DNA from: Mauremys mutica
Taxonomy: Eukaryota > Chordata > Testudines > Geoemydidae
Length of the DNA stretch: 64,000 nt
Assembly (NCBI RefSeq): GCF_020497125.1
Contig: NC_059076.1
Coordinates: forward strand, 12,329,951-12,393,950
Reading direction: 5' to 3'
Shown here: piece by piece, positions 23,661-34,763 of the stretch
Layout of the letters: each line of letters starts with the position of its first letter
How positions within the stretch are numbered: the first letter of the stretch is position 1
Made by a program: the position numbers and the translations under genes
The notes under the pieces: generated by a model
Seen by the model: only the letters and a program-made list of their open reading frames with translations
Database searches by the model: none
What the model was told of the DNA's origin: nothing

Positions 23661-24140
23661 ACTTTCACTGAAGATTTGACAAAACGCAAAGATAGCAGTG
23701 TGAGATTTCTAAACACAGCTACAGCACTAGACCCAAGGTTTAAGAATAAGAAGTGCCTTCCAAAATCTGAGAGGAACAAGGTGTGGAGCATGCTTTCAGA
23801 AGTCTTAAAAGAGCAACACTCAGATCTGGAAACTACAGAACCCAAACCACCAAAAAAGAAAATGAACCTTCTGCTAGTAGCATCTGACTCAGATGATGAA
23901 AATGAACATGCATCGGTCCTTTTTGCTTTGGATTGTTATCAAGCAGAACCCATCATCAGCATGGATGCATGCCCTATAGAAGGGTGGTTGAAGCATGAAG
24001 GAACATATGAATCTTTAGTGCATCTGGCACGTAAATATATTGTGACACCGGCTACAACAGTGCCATGCAAATGCCTGTTCTCACTTTCAGGTGATATTTG
24101 TACACAAGAAGTGGGCAGCAGTATCTCCTGCAAACTGTAA
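23631..24140 (+). pseudogene. hAT (ZBED-like) transposase fragment, right arm
   Basis: Plus-strand ORF with TALDPRFKNKKCLP in the catalytic-core end, an acidic linker (ASDSDDENEHA), then the dimerisation domain SMDACPIEGWLKHEGTYESL and VPCKCLFSLSGDI. The end is frameshifted (CTQEVGSS instead of the NKKRAA expected from the left arm). It faces away from the left-arm copy, confirming the inverted duplication. Confidence 0.82.
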
Positions 24141-24920
24141 CCAAGTTTGTTTGTCTGAGTGATTGGCTGAAGTAGGACTGAGCAGACTTGTAGGCTCTAA
24201 AGTTTTACATTGAAAAATAAAACAACGCAGTTATTTTTTTGTACATAATTCTACATTTGTAAGTTCAACTTTCATGATAAAGAGATTATACTACAGTACT
24301 TGTATGAGGTGAATTAAAAATACTATTTCTTTTGTCTTTTACAGTGCAAATATTTGTAATAAAAAATAAATGTAAAGTGAGCACTACACTTTGTATTCTG
24401 TGTTGTAATTGAATCAATATATTTGAAAATATAGAAAGCGTCCAAAAATATTTAAATAAATGGTATTCCATTATTGTTTAACAATGCAATTAATCACAAT
24501 TCTTTTTTTTAATCACATGATTAATCAGGATTAATTTTTTTAATCGCTTGACAGCCCTAATTTCTGGAAGAGATGCTTTAGCCAAACAAGTTACTGGGCT
24601 CAGTACAGGAGTAACTGGGTGAAATGTAATGGCCTGTGCTATACAGAAGCTCAGATTAGATGATCGAATGGCTCCTTCTGCTCTCAAATCCTCTGAATCT
24701 ATGGATACAAAGAATGTACTGGTGGTACAAGAGCTACAGGTTTTTCTGAAGAGATGAGTAAACGGTAAATGACTTCACAGCTAACTTTCAACCCAATCCT
24801 TTCAAATCTGCACAAAACTGAACACTGTATTAGCTTTCTACAATGCTGATCTAGAAGAAAAGATTGGATGCTCAGCCCTGCAGCAGGGAAAGTATGGCAG
24901 AACTAGCTTTTTCTACTTAC

Positions 24921-27511
24921 TTCTTCGATGCTGCATGCTCAGTGACCTTCTTTACCACCCCAGTACCTTGTGGAGGCAAAGTCTTGCTCTTCACAACTGG
25001 GAGTTCTTGATATGAAGTTTGCACCTGGGCCTCGGTACATAAACGGGATGAACGCCTCTTCTGCCCCACAGGTATTTCAACAAGTGAGGTCTGCACCAGG
25101 GCCTCGGTATATTCAGGGCATGGAAGCTTCAGCTCTACCTCCTCCTTCAGCATCTCCTCTTCTAATATTTTAACATCTGGAGGAGTCAGAGGTGCTGCTT
25201 TCTCTTCTGTTATTTCAACCCTGGTGGTTTGCATCTCAGCCTGTGTTTGGGATAGGGAAGGAGCCTTCTCTTTTGCTTCTGGCAGTTCAAGCCTGGAGGT
25301 TTGCACCTTGGCTTCCACTTGTAGTCGTGACGAACGCCACTTATTCCCTGCTGGTATGTCTACATACGAAGTTTGCACCTGGGCCTCCATCAGTGTTAGG
25401 GGGAGGGGCTTCTCTTTGATTGGGGTTCTGGGCATCTCATCCTCCAACTCTGGTACTTCAAAATACGAAGACTGGATGTGAACCTCAGTTTGTGATGGGG
25501 AAGGAAAGGTCGTCTTTGCTTCTGCTTCTGCAAGTTTGGAGGTTTGCATCTCGACCTGAGTTAGTGAGGGGGAAAGAGGCATCTCCTCCACTTCCGTTAC
25601 TGCAAGTTTGGAGGTTTGCACCTGGGCCACGGTTAGTGAGGGGGAAAGAGGCACCTCCTCTGCTTCTGCTACTGCAAGTTTGGAGGTTTGCACCTGGGCC
25701 TCGGTTAGTGATGGGGAAGAAAGCGTCTTCAGTAACTCAATACTTGACGTTTGCACCTGGGCCTCAGTTACTAAGAGGGAAGAAAGCGTCTTCAGTAACT
25801 CAATACTTGACGTTTGCACCTGGGCCTCAGTTACTAAGAGGGAAGAAAGCGTCTTCAGTAACTCAATACTTGACGTTTGCACCTGGGCCTCAGTTACTAA
25901 GAGGGAAGAAAGCTTCTTTAGTAACTCAATACTTGACGTTTGTACCTGAGCCTCAGCTTGTAGCCGTGACAAGCGCCACTTATTCCCTACCTGTATGTCC
26001 ACATATGAGATTTGCACAGCAGCGTCAGCTACGGTTTGGGTGAGAGGCTTTTCTTCTATTGGGAATGGGGCTTCCTCCTCCTCTGCTTCTGTTACTGCAA
26101 GTTTGGAGGTTTGCACCTGGGCCTCGGTTAGTGATGGGGAAGAAAGCTTCTTCAGTAACTCAATACTTGACGTTTGCACCTGGGCCTTGTTTACTAAGAG
26201 GGAAGAAAGCTTTTTCAGTAACTTAATACCTGAGGTTTGCACTTGGGCCTCAGCTTGTAGCCGTGTCAAAAGCCATTTATTCCCTGCTGGTATGTCCACA
26301 TATGAGGTTTGCACAGCAGCGTCAGCTACGGTTTTGGTGAGAGGCTTTTCTTCTATTGGGAATGGGGCTTCCTCCTCCTCTGCTTCTGTTACTGCAAGTT
26401 CGGAGGTTTGCACCTGGGCCTCGGTTAGTGAGGGGGAAAGAGGCACCTCCTCTGCTTCTGTTACTGCAAGTTCAGAGGTTTGCACCTGGGTCTCGGTTAG
26501 TGAGGAGGAAAGAGGCACCTCCTCTGCTTCTGTTACTGCAAGTTCAGAGGTTTGCACCTGGGTCTCGGTTAGTGAGGAGGAAAGAGGCACCTCCTCTGCT
26601 TCTGTTACTGCAAGTTTAGAGGTTTGCACCTGGGCCTCGGTTAGCGATGGGGAAGAAAGCGTCTTCAGTAACTCAATACTTGACGTTTGCACCTGGGCCT
26701 CAGTTACTAAGAGGGAAGAAAGCTTCTTCAGTAACTCAATACTTGACGTTTGTACCTGGGCCTCAGCTTGTAGCCGTGTCGAACGCCACTTATTCCCTGC
26801 TGGTATGTCCACATACGAGGTTTGCACAGCAGCTTCACTTTGAGTTGTGGGGACAGGCTTTTCTTCTACCAGGAATGGGGCCACCTCCTCCTCCATTTCT
26901 GTTAATGCAAGTCTTGAAGTTTGCACCTGGGCCTCGGTTAGTGATGGGAAAAGAGGCACCTCCTCTGCTTCTGTTATTGAAAGTTTGGAGGTTTGCACCT
27001 GGGCTTCCTTTTGTGAGAGGGAAGAAAGTGTCTTTAATAATTCATGATTTGAGGTTTGCACTTGGGCCTCGGCTTGTAGTTGTGTCGAACGCCACTTATT
27101 CCCTGCTGGTATGTCTACATATGAGGTTTGCACTTCAACTTCAACAAATAATGGGAATAAATTCTTCACCTGCATGTCTTGAAAGTCAAGATCTGGGGTC
27201 TGCTCCAGGGGCTCACTTTCGATGGGGAATAAACTCTCCGTATCTAGTACTTCAATAAGTGATGTTTGCACCTGGGCCTCCGTTTGCGATGGCAATGAAG
27301 TCTCCTCCTCTAATATTTCAAGATCTGAGGTTTGTACCTGGACCTCACTTTCAAATGGGAGGAAAGTCTCTTCGTCTGGTAGTTCAAGATTTGAGGTTTG
27401 CACCTGAGCTTCTGTTTGTAATCACGACCAACGCCACCTATTTCCTGGTGGTATGTCAACATAGGAAGTTTGCACCTGGACATCAGCACAGAATGAGTCT
27501 TCTGCAATATG
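24921..27511 (-). CDS. Large candidate exon encoding about 33 tandem xQVQTS repeats
   Basis: I do not recognise this gene. On the minus strand the frame is open from just after a TGA at 27424-27422 to the donor AA|GTAAGT at 24921/24920, about 830 codons; there is no plausible in-frame ATG near the start, so it behaves as an internal exon. A pyrimidine-rich acceptor ends TTTACAG at 27512. The protein is repetitive: units of 21-33 residues, each opening with AQVQTS or a close variant, followed by SIELLKKLSSLLVTE, KLAVTEAEEVPLSPSLTE or YVDIPAGNKWRSTRLQAE. The last type recurs about seven times and marks a higher-order repeat. No signal peptide or membrane segment; predicted disordered, Glu- and Ser-rich. 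The motif resembles dynein light-chain LC8 ligands (inference). The in-frame TGA may mean a pseudogene. An LTR element begins 69 bp upstream. Confidence 0.6.
24921..27511. repeat. Coding-type tandem repeat array, 63-99 bp units
   Basis: The DNA itself is a tandem array: nearly identical 69-72 bp units at 26395-26640 and 63-bp units at 25720-25920, all lengths multiples of three. Frame is kept through every unit boundary, which argues for selection on protein at least until recently. Confidence 0.85.
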
Positions 27512-27579
27512 CTGTAAACGACAAAAACCAAACCCCCATAAATATGGCCATCTACTTTTCAAAGCAAAAATGAAGCTCC

Positions 27580-28757
27580 TGTGATGTTGCCCTCCATATG
27601 TTTTATGGAAATATGCTTATGAGTGTAAATATGATGTAACAGGAACATGCTTTATGCAAAAGGTCTCTTGTAAGGTATCATAACAAAGGTTATAACCTAC
27701 TGAATATATTCCTCCTATTTGTATGTATGTATCATTCTTGTATCTGAAGCTAGAAAAATATAAAGTAAAACTCTGGGGTCCTATTGTAATTATGCAAAGT
27801 GTTGGCCATTGATGGTGGTTTAGAATCTTGATGGCTCTCATTGACTAGGACAATTGGTTGTAAATGGCTCTGTTTACTTGCAAGCCTTCCTGTGTTTGTT
27901 TAAGCCAGCCCAGGAAGAATGGAGGCTGGGGGGGTCTCACAGGACATGTGACCATGTCACATGATGCTGAAATCCATCTTAAATCTGGTACTTTTCCATT
28001 TAGAAGGAGGATGGGGACCCAGAGAAACAAAAGATTCCTGACTTGGGCCAAAGCTATAAAAAGGGGTAGAACAGAACAAAGGGGGCTGCCAGTCATGAGA
28101 AATCCCCTAGTTACCACTTGAGCTGGAACTAACAAGGACTGTACCCGGGGAAAGGATGGGGCCCAGACTAGGAAGGCGTCTAGTCTGTGAAAGAAGCTTA
28201 TTGGAATATCTCTGAGGGTGAGATTTTACCTATAAACAGTTTCTTAATGTATTAGGCTTAGACTTGCGGTTTTTTTGCTTTATTTTGCTTGGTGACTTAC
28301 TTTGTTCTGTCTGTTATTACTTGAAACCACTTAAATCCTATTTTTGATACTTAATAAAATCATTTTATGTATTAGTAAACCCAGAGTAAGTGATTAATAC
28401 CTGCAGGAGCAAACAGCCGTGCATATCTCTCTATCAGTGTTATAGAGGGTGAACAATTTATGAGTTTACCCTGTATACGCTTTATCAGAGTAAAACGGAT
28501 TTATTTGGGGTTTGGATCCCATTGGTTGTTGGGTGTCTGGGTGCTGGAGATAGGGGACCTGCTGAGCAGTTTTTGGTTAAAGTCTGCAGCTTTGGGGGTG
28601 TGGACTAGACCTGGGTCTGTGTTGCAGCAGGCTAGCATGTCTGGCTCAACAAGGCAGGGTTCTGGAGTCCCAAGCTGGCAGGGATAGTGGGCTCAGAGGT
28701 AATTCCAGCATGTCAGGTGACAGTCCCAAGGGGATCTCTGTGACAGAACCTGTCACA
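27580..28757 (+). mobile_element. Ty3/Gypsy-type LTR (5' LTR)
   Basis: Begins TGTGATGTTG and ends CCTGTCACA, with TATAAA at 28055-28060 and AATAAA at 28353-28358. It is followed at once by GTGGTGCAGTCAGGAGGA, the expected place of the primer-binding site, and then a gag-like region, so it is a 5' LTR in plus orientation. Confidence 0.8.
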
Positions 28758-28899
28758 GTGGTGCAGTCAGGAGGATCTGTGCACAGCTGATAGCTTTGAG
28801 ACACTGGTAGTGATTTTTAAGTGTGGTGGCCAGAAAACAGAAAATGGATACTGGTTTGTTATTTTCTGTTTGCTTATTTCGGGTAAAGGAAATGGAGGC

Positions 28900-29630
28900 A
28901 GGAAAATCAACAAAAAAAGTGAGAGTGAAGCTCCGAAGAAGCTAGAACTGCACAGGTTTCAGACTGTTGAGAAGGAAAATGAACATAGAAGACAGATGGA
29001 ATCAAGACAAATGGAAATTGATGAGCAAATTGCCAGGGAAAAAGCTGCTCACGAAAGAGCCATGGAAGCCCTCAGCTTAGCCCAACAAGCTGCTCAAGAA
29101 GAGAGACAGCATGCTCAGGAGAAGGAGGAAAGAGAGAAGCAGCTAGCCCTGGAGTTAAAAGACAAAGAAATCGAGGCCTAGATTGCGGCCCAGAAGCATG
29201 AACTGGCTGTAATGGAGTGGAAGAGGCAAAACCCTCCAGCAGCTGGCCCCACTTCCCCAAGAATTCACAAATGGGAACGGTTATGCCCTCAGTATGACGA
29301 ATCCATTGATATATTGCTGAATATTTCATCACCTTTGAGAGACCGTGCACTCTACATGCGATTCCTGAGGACCAAAAAATGACCACTTTGGTTGCAAAAT
29401 TGACTGGGAGAGCTCTGGACATATTCAATAAGATGCCTATTGCTGATGCTTCAAACTATGGTAAATTTAAGGAACTGGTTTTGAAACCGTTCCAGATTAC
29501 AACTGAAGCCTACAGGGTAAAATTCAGGAGTCTTAAGAGGGGATCTGGATTGAGTAATCAAAGATTATTGGATGGTGGGGGAAAACACATGAAACAAATC
29601 AAAGGACAAATAAATTCCAAATCCTGTTAG
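28900..29630 (+). pseudogene. SCAN-like gag of a Gmr1-type Ty3/Gypsy element, broken
   Basis: First segment encodes a Glu/Lys/Gln-rich coiled coil (to a stop at 29179). Continued reading gives HKWERLCPQYDESIDILL, then after a frame change LVAKLTGRALDIFNKMP and FQITTEAYRVKFRSL, which is the SCAN-type capsid fold found in Gmr1-like gag and in vertebrate SCAN zinc-finger proteins. Several stops and frame shifts; no pol follows, so it is a truncated copy. Described only as a remnant. Confidence 0.75.
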
Positions 29631-29639
29631 AAACAGGAG

Positions 29640-30119
29640 GGCGGGAGGAGCTGTAGGATTTCATTATGTGCACAGTGGAAAAAGATAAAAACAGAAAGAC
29701 ATTTTATTCTTGAAATCAATGGAAGAATAAAATTACTTTTATATCCCTTGACAGTGTTTCTTTAAATTTTAAAAGGACTCATTCTTTGTAGCATAACAAT
29801 AAATTGCAAGCTATTAAGAGCTAAATTCTGATACAGGTACTCCCAATGAATAGGACCTTACTCCACAAGTAGCACCTGTATGAATAAACGGGACTACTTC
29901 CGGAGTACACTAGCATTCAGCGTGCAGTAAGAGTATCAGGGGCTAGCCTTACATGATATATATTGTGATTTTCAAAAGCGCCTAAGAGAGGTAGATGCCC
30001 AACTCCCATTAAAATCCATGCACACACACAAATGGGGTAGGACATATCGAAAAGGCTAGTATCTTTCTGGAACGTACTAACAGGAGTGTTATTTGAAAGA
30101 CACAGAAAATAATTGTCCC
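29640..30119. other. No recognised gene
   Basis: Short spacer with one fragment of the GATTTTCAAAAGCGCCTAAG repeat near 29968-29990. Confidence 0.4.
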
Positions 30120-30602
30120 ACGGCACTGGGGAGGCCTCAGCTGGAGTACTTGTCCAGTTCTGGGTGCCACACTTTAGGAAAGATGCTGACAAACTGGAAA
30201 GAGTCCAGAGCAAAGCAACAAAAATGAGGTTTAAAAAACCTGACCTGTGAGGAAAGGTTAAAAAAAATGGGCATGTTTAGTCCTGAGAAAAGAAGACTGA
30301 GGGGAGACCTGATGACAGTCTTCGAATATGCTAAGAGCTACTACGAAAGAGGATGGTTCTCCATGTTCACTGAAGGTAGGACTAGAAGTAATGAGCTTAA
30401 TCTGAAGCAAGAGAGATTAGGAAAAACTTTCTAACTATAAGGGTAGTTACGCTCTGGAATACTCTTCCAAGGATGGTTGTGGAATCCCATCACTGAAGGT
30501 TTTTAAGAACAGGCTGGACAAACACCTGGGGATGGTCTAAGTTTACTTGGTTCTGCCTCTCAAGATCCCTTCCAGGCCTATAGGTCTATGATTTCTATGA
30601 TA
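30120..30602 (+). mobile_element. CR1 LINE 3' end (plus)
   Basis: Diverged CR1 3' sequence with AAACTGGAAAGAGTCCAGAG, GAGACCTGATGACAG and the terminal TCTATGATTTCTATGA microsatellite. No open frame. Confidence 0.85.
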
Positions 30603-30949
30603 TTATAACCCAAAGGCACTCCAGATGATGTCTATGTTTATCATAGTGAATTTAGCAGAGAGGCTGTCGGAAAGATGAGACTCAAAGTGCACACAACCCA
30701 TGTGATTATATATAACAACACGCGCTGCGTCATGCATTATTTACTTAAAAGAGCATATGTAATTAAAGCTACCACTCACCACGGGTGCTTCTGCTCATGC
30801 AAATATTTACCTGTTTTATTTCTTCTGCCTCCTCAGCAGGTTCCTCTGGCTCAACATTGTTTATATTTATACTGCAACACGGGATGGGACAGAGAGATTC
30901 AGAGCCTGTTAATCTCTCTGTAATGGTGCATTTAATTAATACAATAAAA

Positions 30950-31194
30950 CAGGGGTCCCCAACGCGGTGCCTGCAGGCACCATGGTGCCCGCTGGGGTAT
31001 CTATGTGCGCCCGCCTACTGGCCACCGCACAAGCAGCCGCTGAAATGCCGCCGAGAACCAGCGTCATCAAGAAGCGTCACCGCTGAAATGCTGCTGATTT
31101 TCGGCAGCATTTCGACGGCGACACCTCTTGATGACGCTGATTCTCAGCGGCTGCTTGTCCGGCACCCGCCACACTAAAAGGTTGGGGACTCCTG
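30950..31194. mobile_element. hAT-like MITE (CAGGGGTCCCCAAC termini)
   Basis: 245 bp, starts CAGGGGTCCCCAAC and ends GTTGGGGACTCCTG, with a perfect 8-bp duplication CAATAAAA at 30942-30949 and 31195-31202. The interior holds a hairpin (GCCGCTGAAATG and inverse). A larger relative lies at 62697-63270. Confidence 0.9.
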
Positions 31195-31202
31195 CAATAA
31201 AA

Positions 31203-31704
31203 TAATGCGTAGCTATCATAATACACAACACAGAAAATCTGTAAAATAGGAAGGACACGACCCCAACAGATTCTAACAATTTTGGGGTGACTTCAAGCAG
31301 AATGTCTTTCCCTCACGTTTGGCACAGGAAGGAATGATACTTGTAGAGGTGCTGTGCTTTCTCCCTTGCCACCCCTTATGTGTAGGAAAACTTCCTCATA
31401 CAAATGCATAAAGTTGCCACCCTATATTCTTTCAGTCCCTCCTTAAAACCCACCTCTGCCAAAACACCTATAAATCCCTCCTGTCTGGCATTTTGGCAGG
31501 CAACCGGCAAGCTGAGACTTAAGCTTTCCTGCTAAACCTTCATTTTATTGTTACTTCACCTTCCAAACTTCAACCCAACACCCTCTCTGCAATCCACATT
31601 TGTTTTGTCCACCTAGCACATCCTGTCATATGTGAAATCCTGGTCCCAGTGACGTCAATGAGAATTTTGCCATTAACTTCAATGGGGCCAAGATTTCACC
31701 CCTA
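31203..31704. other. No recognised gene
   Basis: Contains a fragment of a common amniote repeat near 31640-31700 (CAATGAGAATTTTGCCATTA). No exon recognised. Confidence 0.4.
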
Positions 31705-32199
31705 TGTTGCCGGCACAGAGTGCCCGAGAGGCGGGGGCAACAGCGGGGTTCGTTGCCCGGTGTGCGTTGCGCCAATAAACACACCAGAGTGGAGAAGCTA
31801 ACACAAGTTTATTTGAGCTCAAATAAGGTGCAAGGGAGAAATAGCAATCTCAAATCCTGCACACCCGCATGCAGGCGGGGTCCCAGTATTTATACCCCCT
31901 TTGTTTTTCTCTTTCTGTACTTTCCCACTGTGTGGGCTACTTTCTCATGCATATAACCTTGGTTACAGCATTTGTTTTCCATCTATTTTATCTAGTAGTG
32001 GCTGCATCTAGTGCTAACCGGCCTTGCAGCTGCTAGCAGTCAGCACATAGCACAGGAGGTTACAAAAGTTTAATAAGGCTAACAGAAGCGCTTAACATGG
32101 AGGTACTTTGGTTCACATAGGCCTAGAGCAAGAAGACTTCATCGACACTCGTGGTCTTCCATCCTCCCGAGTTACCTAGATTTATGCCTAGTGACACCA
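31705..32199 (-). mobile_element. Probable solo LTR of an endogenous retrovirus-like element
   Basis: Minus-strand reading begins TGGTGTCAC and ends GCCGGCAACA. It carries a TATA box (GGGGTATAAATA, about 31887-31898) about 80 bp before AATAAA (31813-31808), the promoter/R organisation of a retroviral LTR. No internal region or clear duplication seen. Confidence 0.6.
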
Positions 32200-32202
32200 A
32201 CA

Positions 32203-34763
32203 CCTAGATTGTACACTCTCTAGGCCAGGGACTGGAGATTTTGCTACACATCTCTATACCTACAAACAGCAAAACACAAAACTGTCCTTTCTGAATTTCC
32301 ATCTTTAACAATCCAGTGCTGAACATGCTTTCTGGGTGGAGGGCCAGAGGTGATGGCAAAGGTGGTTTTAAGCCCTCTTTGCAGTGAAATCTTCAATCAC
32401 AGGGCCAGCTGGCTGTCAGTCTGGCCCCCAGCATAAAGTAGAGCAACCTCAAGGCTGTTCTACTTCACACTTGGCTGCCTACAGTCCCACACCCCTTTTT
32501 GTCTAGCCATGCCATCTCCCACTGGTGGAGAGCTGCTGGAGGAGCACCAAGCCAGTCCCCAGCCCCAGGTGCAGGGTTCATGTCGGGGCAAGGGGCACGA
32601 AGGGGCTGGAGCCAGAGCATACTGTGCTCCAGTTACTCTCTGCTTGGCTGGGTCCTTGAGGGCTATGGGAAACGGAGTGTGGGCCAGCAGCGGTTCTCAA
32701 ACTGTGGGTCAGGACCCCAAAGTGGGCTGTGACCCCATTTTATTGGGGTTGCCAGGGCCAGCGACCCAGGGCTGAAGCTGAAATCGGAGCTCCACCTCCA
32801 CCTGGGGCGGCAAGAGGCCTGGGCTCCGGCCCCATCTCCCCCCACTCAGGGCAGTGAGAGGCCCAGGCCCTGCCCCTCCTCCCCCCCCCGGGGATCACGT
32901 AGAAATGTTGTTGTCAGAAGGGGTCAGGCAGGGCCCAGAGGACGGAGAACAAAGCCGACCTCGAGCCCCTCCACCCTCCCCTGTGCTGGGCGTAGGACAG
33001 AGAGCTCAGACTGGCGCTGGGCTCTCGCCTCATGATTTTACCTCAGCTGGTGGAGCTTGAGCCGACGGCCCCTTGTTGTGTCTGCTGGGGGCAGGGCGCC
33101 CTGCTCTGGACTCACTCACACTCTCCCCTGGCCATGCCTGTGGCTGGCTGGAGGCCCTGAGAGTCCCCTGGTGACTCCTCTCAGCTCAGACCGCACCGTC
33201 CCTCCCACACACCCAGCCCAGCGGAGCCTGTCCAGGCCTGGCTCTGCACGGAGCCCACTTGGCCACCGGGGCAGCCAGGGTGCTAGCACCAAGGGCAGCA
33301 AGATGGCCTCTTTTCCTTGTGGGCACCCTGCCCGTGGAGCCACGGAGAGGGCACAGCTGGATGCCGCAGGGCCTTGCCAGCAGCCAGGTAAGACAGACAC
33401 AATGAGGGGCAAATTGCTCGGGGGCCTGGCTGGGGGGAGGGAAGAGGACTTAAGAGGGAACAAGGTAGAGGGACAGCAGCTCCAAGAAGGAACATGGGGG
33501 TTCCCCTTGAGCCCTTCTACCTCCAGTCTGCCCTTCCATGAAGGGGGAGATTGGCAGGTCAGTCCCAGTCTCAGTTTGGGTCACTCTGTCCCAGCAGGAT
33601 AAGCTCTGTGCACTCAAACCACCTGCACCGTGTCCCTGAAACATGCCACAGCCAGGGCTGGGATATCCATACAGACCATAGTATCCTCGTACTGCATTAG
33701 TAGCTGATGGCTGTGAACACTGTCCCTAGTATGCAGGAAGGTCAGGCCCAAGCTTTGTCTGCTTTGAACAGGGTCAGATGGTAAAGAGTTTGGGACCTGC
33801 TGGTCCAGCTAGGCCACCATTTGCTGACTTTCAGAGTGTTGCAAGGAACTATTATAAACATGCTATTTCCAGGAAGATAGGTGAATGGGAGAGAAGGGCT
33901 AAGGGGAAAGGCTCTGAATTTTATGGATTGGGAAGAATAATTATGGTTGAACTGAGTCAGTTTGAACTTTTGCATGTAATTGATGGCATTGTACAGGACT
34001 TGGGAGCACTGGAAAAGTGCATTTGATAAGGATGAACACCCAGTATTACTGTATTGTATTTCAGTTACCAACTTTTTGTTAAAGACAAAAATAAATTGCT
34101 GATAGTACATTTTCTTACATAAGGATTAAAAGGGAGCATAACAAATGCAAAAGGTAAGGGACTACAGCAGAGCTATGAGGAAAAGGGAATAAACAACATG
34201 CCATAATCACAGCATCTTCCTCACTTCCTTTCGTAAAGCATTGTGTAGTGTTCTTGTGAGCAATTAAACAGCTGCCGTGTTCTACCACAGAGGTGGCTGC
34301 ATTTCAGTGAAGGATGAAGTGAGCCCTACATACTGTTATGCATAACTGTGCCCATAACCAGTCACACATTTAATACCTTCTGACAATCACAAACTGCATT
34401 GCTTTTACAAAATACCTGCAGCAACTTTGTTTAGCAAAGGTAATAAAAGGTAATAAAGGTAATAAAGCACCTTTCATCTCAAGGTTTCCTGAAGTGCTTT
34501 ACAAGATTATATATGCAATGTATTGTTAAACTGTCTAACACCACTCAGCCCTCCATCAAAGGGCAGAACAAAGCCATGGAAAGCAGAACTGTTCTGGAAA
34601 TGCCAACATCTCCCTATTAAAAGGGCCCCATCTCTCCCCTACCTTCCCCAGGGCCACGTATTGTCTCATACCAGACTTACAACTAAGGCCTTGTCTACAC
34701 TAGATGGGGTGCCTATTTAGCTATAGTGGAAAAACACTCTTAGGGGAGACACAGTCTATACTG
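32203..34763. other. GC-rich spacer with MITE fragments, no gene recognised
   Basis: A CAGCGGTTCTCAAACT terminus at 32688 starts a MITE whose other end I could not place. ORFs such as 33057-33602 (plus) are proline/glycine-rich with no domain. Nothing in 33.7-34.7 kb is recognised. Confidence 0.4.

Larger units (their letters stand above)
22031..24559. mobile_element. Palindromic hAT element carrying transposase pieces on both strands
   Basis: Termini TAGGGCTGTCAA and TTGACAGCCCTA; flanks CTTTCTGG and ATTTCTGG form a 7-of-8 target duplication. The two halves are inverted copies of one another: the sequence from either end runs inwards through the same AATTAATCACAATT block, the GTGAGCACT block and a hAT dimerisation coding segment. 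Two younger elements sit in the left arm. See the separate transposase entries. Confidence 0.88.
21190..24706 (+). mobile_element. CR1 LINE 3' end (plus), split by nested insertions
   Basis: CR1 3' sequence is readable at 21190-21406, 21804-22030 and 24560-24706, ending ATCCTCTGAATCTATGG. Between these pieces lie a Harbinger MITE, a Penelope-like tail and a large hAT element. The three CR1 pieces are collinear. Confidence 0.85.

Noticed and set aside
25420..27258. Plus-strand ORFs opposite the QVQTS exon (up to 282 codons)
   Set aside because: They are antisense shadows of an in-frame coding repeat; periodicity alone keeps them open.
24917..27403. Start codon at 27403 for the repeat protein
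   Set aside because: That codon is GTG inside a repeat unit, not an ATG; the region behaves as an internal exon.
24921..27511. CRISPR-like array from regular repeats
   Set aside because: Repeats are contiguous, coding and in a eukaryotic intron-exon setting; no spacers of unrelated sequence.
33057..33602. 181-codon plus ORF
   Set aside because: Low-complexity Gly/Pro/Ser sequence in GC-rich DNA with a similar antisense ORF; no domain.
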